NCBI GenBank assembly: GCA_900322025.1
Contig: ONYJ01000033.1
Location: 1 to 12,125, forward strand
Source: an uncultured Bacteroidales bacterium
GTDB taxonomy: Bacteria; Bacteroidota; Bacteroidia; Bacteroidales; UBA932
Direction of reading: 5' to 3'
DNA: 12,125 bases
The position numbers and the translations under genes were made by a program. Below, one piece after another: positions 7,900 through 12,125 of this stretch (its first letter is position 1; the number at the start of each line of letters is the position of its first letter). A model generated the notes under the pieces. The model did no database searches, was not told the DNA's origin, and saw only the letters and a list, made by a program, of their open reading frames with translations.

Positions 7900-7939
7900 T
7901 TTGCATCGTGATTATAGGCTCTATATTTAACTATATTTG
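7900..7939 (+). promoter_or_regulatory. Putative recA promoter with tandem -7 elements
   Basis: TATATTTG at 7932-7939 is a perfect match to the Bacteroidota -7 consensus TAnnTTTG, 28 bp before the recA ATG. A near copy, TATATTTA (7922-7929), lies exactly 10 bp upstream. A TTTG at 7900-7903 is 18 bp before that near copy, a suitable -33 spacing, but it is 28 bp from the perfect element. No Shine-Dalgarno motif follows; the leader is A-rich. Confidence 0.55.
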
Positions 7940-7967
7940 TATAACAAAATAATAAAAACTACGTATT

Positions 7968-9011
7968 ATGGCTAAAGAGAAAGAGAATGTTGCTCAAAAT
8001 GTGCAGAATGAAAGCGTGAATGCAGAAAAATTAAAGGCATTACAGGCAACTTTAGACAAGATTGAGAAGGATTTTGGCAAGGGAACAATAATGAAATTGG
8101 GCGACCAACCAAAATTTGATGTTTCCATTATTCCTACCGGTTCCATTGCATTAGACCATGCCCTTGGAATTGGGGGATACCCGCGCGGAAGGGTTATAGA
8201 GATTTACGGGCCGGAGAGTAGCGGTAAGACCACCTTGGCCATACACGCAATAGCAGAAGCTCAGAAAAAAGGCGGTATAGCCGCCATCATAGATGCAGAG
8301 CATGCTTTTGACCGCATATATGCTAAAAAGTTAGGAGTGAATGTAGATACGCTACTTATTTCGCAGCCCGATAACGGAGAGCAGGCACTGGAAATTGCAG
8401 ACAGCCTCATACGCTCGGGAGCAGTAGATATCGTTGTTATAGACTCCGTTGCAGCCCTTACCCCAAAGGCTGAAATTGAAGGAGATATGGGAGACAGCAA
8501 AATGGGCTTGCAGGCAAGGCTTATGAGCCAGGCTCTCAGAAAACTTACCGCCAATATCAGCAAAACCAACACCTGCTGTATTTTCATAAACCAGCTCAGA
8601 GAAAAAATAGGTATAATGTTCGGCAATCCCGAAACCACAACCGGCGGAAATGCTCTAAAGTTTTATGCCTCTGTGCGCTTAGATGTAAGAAAACTCACCC
8701 AGCTTAAAGACGGAGACGATGCCACCGGCAACCGAGCGAGAGTAAAGGTTGTTAAGAACAAGATGGCACCTCCTTTCAGAAAGGCAGAGTTCGATATTGT
8801 TTTTGGAGAAGGTATCTCAAAAATCGGAGAGATAGTAGATCTTGGAGTGGATTTGAATATCATCAAAAAGAGCGGCAGTTGGTTCAGTTATAACGACTCT
8901 AAACTCGCACAGGGCAGAGAGGCTGTTAAACAGCTATTTAAAGACAATCCTGAATTGTGCGAAGAAATAGAAGCTAAAGTCAGAGAAGCATTACAATCTG
9001 TTACAGACTGA
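7968..9011 (+). CDS. recA: Recombinase RecA
   Basis: RecA forms ATP-dependent filaments on single-stranded DNA, performs strand exchange and supports repair. All core elements are seen: the Walker A motif GPESSGKT (81-88), catalytic Glu111 in DAEHAFD, the Walker B strand IVVIDS (155-160), loop L1 (EIEGDMGDSKMG, 169-180), and loop L2 with NQLREKIGIMFGNPETTTGG (208-227). The C-terminal domain is intact (SGSWFSYND near 302-310). The 347-residue length is normal. The tail ends ALQSVTD and lacks the long acidic extension of E. coli RecA. It is the first gene of a plus-strand set with dnaG 11 nt downstream, and it faces an operon that contains its modulator recX across the divergent region. Confidence 0.98.
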   Translation: MAKEKENVAQNVQNESVNAEKLKALQATLDKIEKDFGKGTIMKLGDQPKFDVSIIPTGSIALDHALGIGGYPRGRVIEIYGPESSGKTTLAIHAIAEAQKKGGIAAIIDAEHAFDRIYAKKLGVNVDTLLISQPDNGEQALEIADSLIRSGAVDIVVIDSVAALTPKAEIEGDMGDSKMGLQARLMSQALRKLTANISKTNTCCIFINQLREKIGIMFGNPETTTGGNALKFYASVRLDVRKLTQLKDGDDATGNRARVKVVKNKMAPPFRKAEFDIVFGEGISKIGEIVDLGVDLNIIKKSGSWFSYNDSKLAQGREAVKQLFKDNPELCEEIEAKVREALQSVTD

Positions 9012-9025
9012 TGTAATTACTGATG
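9007..9025 (+). promoter_or_regulatory. recA/dnaG junction with AUG-UAA start-stop and duplicated ACTGATG
   Basis: The heptamer ACTGATG occurs at 9007-9013 and again at 9019-9025, 12 bp apart. In the first copy, the recA stop TGA (9009-9011) overlaps an ATG (9011-9013) that is followed at once by TAA (9014-9016), a one-codon reading frame. The second copy holds the dnaG ATG (9023), in the same frame. The in-frame TAA fixes the dnaG start. A role in translational coupling is inference. Confidence 0.45.
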
Positions 9026-11002
9026 ATAGATCAGGCTACAATAGCACGCATCCGCGATGCGATAGACATCGTACAGGTAATCGGAGACTTTGTTCCCCTA
9101 AAAAGGCAAGGCTCCGATTATGTTGCGTGCTGCCCGTTCCATCAAGAGAAAACTCCCAGCTTTCATGTTTCGCCATCGAGACAATTCTACAACTGCTTCG
9201 GATGCCACGAAAAAGGAAACGCAATCACATTCCTGATGAGGCACGAACAGATGACTTATGTAGAAGCCTTGAAATGGCTCGGCAATAAATATGGCATAGA
9301 AGTTAATGATACTCAAGAGAGTATAGAAGAGATACAAAAAAGAAATCATAGAGATTCTCTTCTGATTGTTAATGAATACGCATGTAAAAGCTTTATACAC
9401 AACTTATTGGAAACACAAGAAGGAAGAACGGTTGGGCTGGAATATTTCAGGGAAAGAGGCTTTACAGACACTACCATCAAAGATTTTATGCTCGGATATA
9501 CCGTAAAGGAAAAAGATTCTTTTACAAAACAAGCCATAGCTGCCGGGTATAAAAAAGAACTACTGTTAGAATTAGGGCTGAGTGTACAAAGAACGGAGGG
9601 TGCATACGCCGGAGAAATTACAGACAAATTCAACGAGAGGGTAATGTTCCCTATACGCTCCGTAAACGGAACGGTAGTAGCCTTTGGAGGAAGAATACTG
9701 TCTAAAGAAAAGAGCCCTGTAAAATATATGAACTCACCGGAAAGTGAGATCTATAGTAAAAAACGGGTTCTATACGGGCTATACGAATCGAAGAACTCCA
9801 TAACCGCACAGAAAAACTGCTACCTTGTAGAAGGCTATACAGATGTTATTTCTATGCATCAAGCCGGAATAACCAATGTAGTTGCAAGTTGCGGCACTGC
9901 TCTTACAGAAGAACAAGTAACTCTGTTAAAACGGTTTACTCAAAAGATTACCATCATATACGACGGAGATAATGCCGGTATCAACGCTGCACTTAAAGGC
10001 ATAGATATGTTTCTCCAAAAGGGCATGAATGTAAAAGTTGTGCTGATACCTAATGGAGAAGACCCAGACTCATTTGCCCGCACCCACACCAAAGAAGACT
10101 TAGAAAATTTTCTAAACAAAAACGAGGAAGACTTTCTGGTATACCAATATCGCACTCTGTCTGCCCAACTCACCGGCGATCCTTACCAAGAGGGACTTAT
10201 GATAAACCAGATTTCCTCCAGTGTTTCAATGATAGAAGACCCTGGCATTCGCTCCGCCTACATTAACCGAGCTTCTGAAATGTTAGGAGTTAATAAAGAC
10301 GATTTTAGCAGCAAGGTTATAGCTCTGCGAGAAGAACGCATGACCAAAGCCAATCAATACAAATCCGGACAAAGAAACTATACCACTCCAAGAACACCAT
10401 TGGCCTATCGTAATCCTTCTGCAACAGGCAACTCCACGGCACAAGACGAGCTCAGGAAAAGTGAACAGGATATTATCTATTTACTCATACATTTTGGCAG
10501 AATGACCATACAAAATTCTGCAAATGCAAATGTAGGTGCAGAAAAGATATATGAACCTACGGTCTCTGAATATATTCAGCAAGCCCTCAGCATAGATTCT
10601 TTGGAAATTTCCGATCCTATACTTAAAAAGTTATACAACCTATACTACTCAAATATCAAAGCTGCCGACAGCGTTACAGAGGTTGAGAGATTTTTTGTAA
10701 GCAATATGGATCAAGAGATTGCAGCTGCCGCAATAGAAATAATCTCGCCATCTTATCAATTCCGAAGTCAGGCTATAAAAAGTTCATTGAAAAACATTTA
10801 CAATAATCTTTCTGCCATATTGCCCCGCACCATCTATGTATATAAATCTAAAGTTATAAATTTGCGGATTGAAAATTTAAGAACCAAATTGTTGGCACTT
10901 GATAAAGAGCAAGAAGAAGAAATAGTAAACCTTACAACGCAAATTCAGAAACTCTCTGTAGTAAAACGCAAACTACTCAGAGAAGCAAAGTTCTCTAAAT
11001 AA
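9023..11002 (+). CDS. dnaG: DNA primase DnaG
   Basis: DnaG makes RNA primers at the replication fork, working with the DnaB helicase. The N-terminal CHC2 zinc-binding domain has ligands C37, H40, C58 and C61 (CPFHQEKTPSF, then NCFGC). The catalytic core contains NERVMFPI (204-211) and FGGRIL, and the Toprim domain has E270 in EGYTD and D314 and D316 in YDGDNAG. A hydrophilic linker spans about 438-478. It leads to a helical C-terminal domain (about 480-659), probably the helicase-binding part, which ends in a charged helix. The 659-residue length is typical for the group. The gene starts 11 nt after recA, with no Shine-Dalgarno motif, and metG follows after 13 nt, so the three are probably co-transcribed. 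Confidence 0.97.
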   Translation: MIDQATIARIRDAIDIVQVIGDFVPLKRQGSDYVACCPFHQEKTPSFHVSPSRQFYNCFGCHEKGNAITFLMRHEQMTYVEALKWLGNKYGIEVNDTQESIEEIQKRNHRDSLLIVNEYACKSFIHNLLETQEGRTVGLEYFRERGFTDTTIKDFMLGYTVKEKDSFTKQAIAAGYKKELLLELGLSVQRTEGAYAGEITDKFNERVMFPIRSVNGTVVAFGGRILSKEKSPVKYMNSPESEIYSKKRVLYGLYESKNSITAQKNCYLVEGYTDVISMHQAGITNVVASCGTALTEEQVTLLKRFTQKITIIYDGDNAGINAALKGIDMFLQKGMNVKVVLIPNGEDPDSFARTHTKEDLENFLNKNEEDFLVYQYRTLSAQLTGDPYQEGLMINQISSSVSMIEDPGIRSAYINRASEMLGVNKDDFSSKVIALREERMTKANQYKSGQRNYTTPRTPLAYRNPSATGNSTAQDELRKSEQDIIYLLIHFGRMTIQNSANANVGAEKIYEPTVSEYIQQALSIDSLEISDPILKKLYNLYYSNIKAADSVTEVERFFVSNMDQEIAAAAIEIISPSYQFRSQAIKSSLKNIYNNLSAILPRTIYVYKSKVINLRIENLRTKLLALDKEQEEEIVNLTTQIQKLSVVKRKLLREAKFSK

Positions 11003-11015
11003 ATTGGTAAATAAC

Positions 11016-12125
11016 ATGGATAAAACTTTTAAGAGACACCTCATTACAGCCGCCCTACCCTATGCAAACGGAAGCGTGCATATTGGCCACCTTGCAGGAG
11101 TGTATGTTCCTGCAGACATCTATGTGCGTTATCTACGCCTTAAAGGAGAAGATGTGCTGTTTATCTGTGGAAGCGATGAGCATGGAGTTCCTATTACATT
11201 CAAAGCAAAAGATTTAGGCTGCACTCCTCAAGAAATAGTAGATAAGTATCACGCCATCATCAAAGACTCGTTCCATCGCTTTGGAATCGGATTCAGCATA
11301 TATTCAAGAACAAGTTCAAAAATACATGCAGAAACCGCTTCGGAATTCTTTACCAAGCTATACGAGAACAACAAATTTACCGAACAAGAGAGTGAACAGT
11401 TCTATGATCCGGCTACAAAAGTATTCCTTGCTGACCGCTACATAATGGGGACTTGTCCAAAGTGCGGTAACAACAAGGCCTACGGCGACCAATGCGAAAA
11501 ATGCGGTACCACTCTTTCTCCTGAAGAACTAATAGACCCTCATTCCAGACTAAGTGGAGAAACTCCGGTAAAGAAAGCTACAAAGCACTGGTATCTACCT
11601 TTAGACAAGTACGAAAACTGGCTGAAAGAATGGATTTTAGACGGGCATAAAGAGTGGAAGACCAATGTTTACGGCCAGTGTAAAAGCTGGATAGATGGTG
11701 GGCTGAGGCCAAGAGCCGTTACAAGAGATTTAGACTGGGGAGTGCCTGTTCCGCTCCAAGAAGGAAAAGGTAAAGTTCTGTATGTTTGGTTCGATGCTCC
11801 TATAGGCTATATCTCCAACACAAAAGAACTTCTGCCAAACGATTGGGAAAAGTGGTGGAAAAGTGCCGATACAAGAATGATACACTTTATAGGCAAAGAC
11901 AATATAGTTTTTCACTGCGTGGTATTCCCATCTATGTTAAAAGCCTATGGTGATGGTTTTATTTTACCGGAGAATGTGCCGGCTAATGAATTCCTCAACT
12001 TAGAAGGAGATAAAATTTCCACATCGGGCAATTGGGCAGTATGGTTAGAAGAATATCTCGAACAATTTCCTAACCAACAAGATGTTATGAGATACGTTCT
12101 CTGTGCAAATGCCCCAGAGACCAAA
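11016..12125 (+). CDS. metG: Methionyl-tRNA synthetase, 5' part (cut by window end)
   Basis: This class I aminoacyl-tRNA synthetase charges tRNA-Met. The frame is open from ATG 11016 to the window edge, giving 370 codons with no stop, so the C-terminal anticodon-binding part is missing. The HIGH motif is at 22-25 (VHIGHLAG). A single four-Cys zinc knuckle has C147, C150, C160 and C163. YVWFDAPIGYIS (256-267) and HFIGKDN (290-296) are conserved. The KMSKS loop appears as KISTS (333-337) in the LEGDKISTSGNWAVWL context, a form I associate with Bacteroidota enzymes. It starts 13 nt after dnaG. A TTG at 11004 is a possible but less likely start, as the N-terminal residues before ITAALPYANG are already of normal length. 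A full-length enzyme of about 680 residues is expected. Confidence 0.96.
   Translation, partial: MDKTFKRHLITAALPYANGSVHIGHLAGVYVPADIYVRYLRLKGEDVLFICGSDEHGVPITFKAKDLGCTPQEIVDKYHAIIKDSFHRFGIGFSIYSRTSSKIHAETASEFFTKLYENNKFTEQESEQFYDPATKVFLADRYIMGTCPKCGNNKAYGDQCEKCGTTLSPEELIDPHSRLSGETPVKKATKHWYLPLDKYENWLKEWILDGHKEWKTNVYGQCKSWIDGGLRPRAVTRDLDWGVPVPLQEGKGKVLYVWFDAPIGYISNTKELLPNDWEKWWKSADTRMIHFIGKDNIVFHCVVFPSMLKAYGDGFILPENVPANEFLNLEGDKISTSGNWAVWLEEYLEQFPNQQDVMRYVLCANAPETK

Larger units (their letters stand above)
7854..7967. promoter_or_regulatory. Divergent intergenic control region between rlmN and recA
   Basis: This 114-bp AT-rich region must hold the promoters of both the rlmN-patatin-recX-GH84 set and the recA-dnaG-metG set. 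Besides the -7-like elements listed separately, it holds a TTGAC direct repeat at 7870-7874 and 7880-7884 (10-bp period) and a small inverted repeat TATAG-GCT-CTATA at 7913-7925. I see no E. coli-type (CTGT-N8-ACAG) or Gram-positive-type (GAAC-N4-GTTC) LexA box. Control by a repressor bound to the inverted repeat is only a guess. Confidence 0.6.

Noticed and set aside
7960..7965. TACGTA palindrome close to the recA start
   Set aside because: A six-base palindrome is expected often by chance, and it is not part of a larger symmetric site.
12012..12026. Missing KMSKS motif in methionyl-tRNA synthetase as a sign of a defective enzyme
   Set aside because: The loop is present as KISTS in a well conserved context, a variant I associate with Bacteroidota, and the other motifs are intact.

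Overview
The window looks like a chromosomal housekeeping segment from a member of the Bacteroidota, probably of the order Bacteroidales. Four things point there. The protein sequences resemble that group (methionyl-tRNA synthetase with a KISTS signature and a single four-Cys knuckle, RecA, DnaG, class I fumarase, GH84). Gene starts are preceded by A/T-rich leaders without Shine-Dalgarno motifs. The promoter-like elements fit TAnnTTTG, the -7 element of Bacteroidota. Base composition is moderate with many ATA and AGA codons. Nearly all of the window is coding, and I see no mobile element, CRISPR array, rRNA or tRNA.

Layout. (1) At 1-103 there is a short leader with a degenerate 7-bp repeat. 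It is followed by a plus-strand class I fumarate hydratase (104-1714), which ends at a strong intrinsic terminator. (2) From 7853 back to 1746 run four tightly packed minus-strand genes. In transcription order they are rlmN (23S rRNA/tRNA methyltransferase), a PlpD-type patatin phospholipase with an outer-membrane barrel, recX with an unusual coiled-coil insertion, and a secreted GH84 beta-N-acetylglucosaminidase. The gaps are 4, 12 and 11 nt, so they are probably one operon. (3) A 114-bp divergent intergenic region (7854-7967) carries promoter-like elements for both directions. (4) A plus-strand set follows: recA, dnaG and metG (the last cut by the window end), with gaps of 11 and 13 nt.

How the genes relate. 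The divergent region separates recA from an operon that encodes its regulator RecX, so both sides may share control. The recA-dnaG-metG side combines recombination, primer synthesis and tRNA charging. The rlmN side mixes ribosome methylation, an envelope or secreted lipase, a RecA modulator and a glycosidase, which suggests co-transcription more than a single pathway. The fumarase is metabolically unrelated and converges on the GH84 gene; its terminator hairpin lies inside the last codons of GH84.

I found no clearly novel multi-gene system. The most interesting items are the expanded RecX, the recX/recA divergent arrangement, the terminator embedded in a coding sequence, and a minimal AUG-UAA start-stop element at the recA/dnaG junction.
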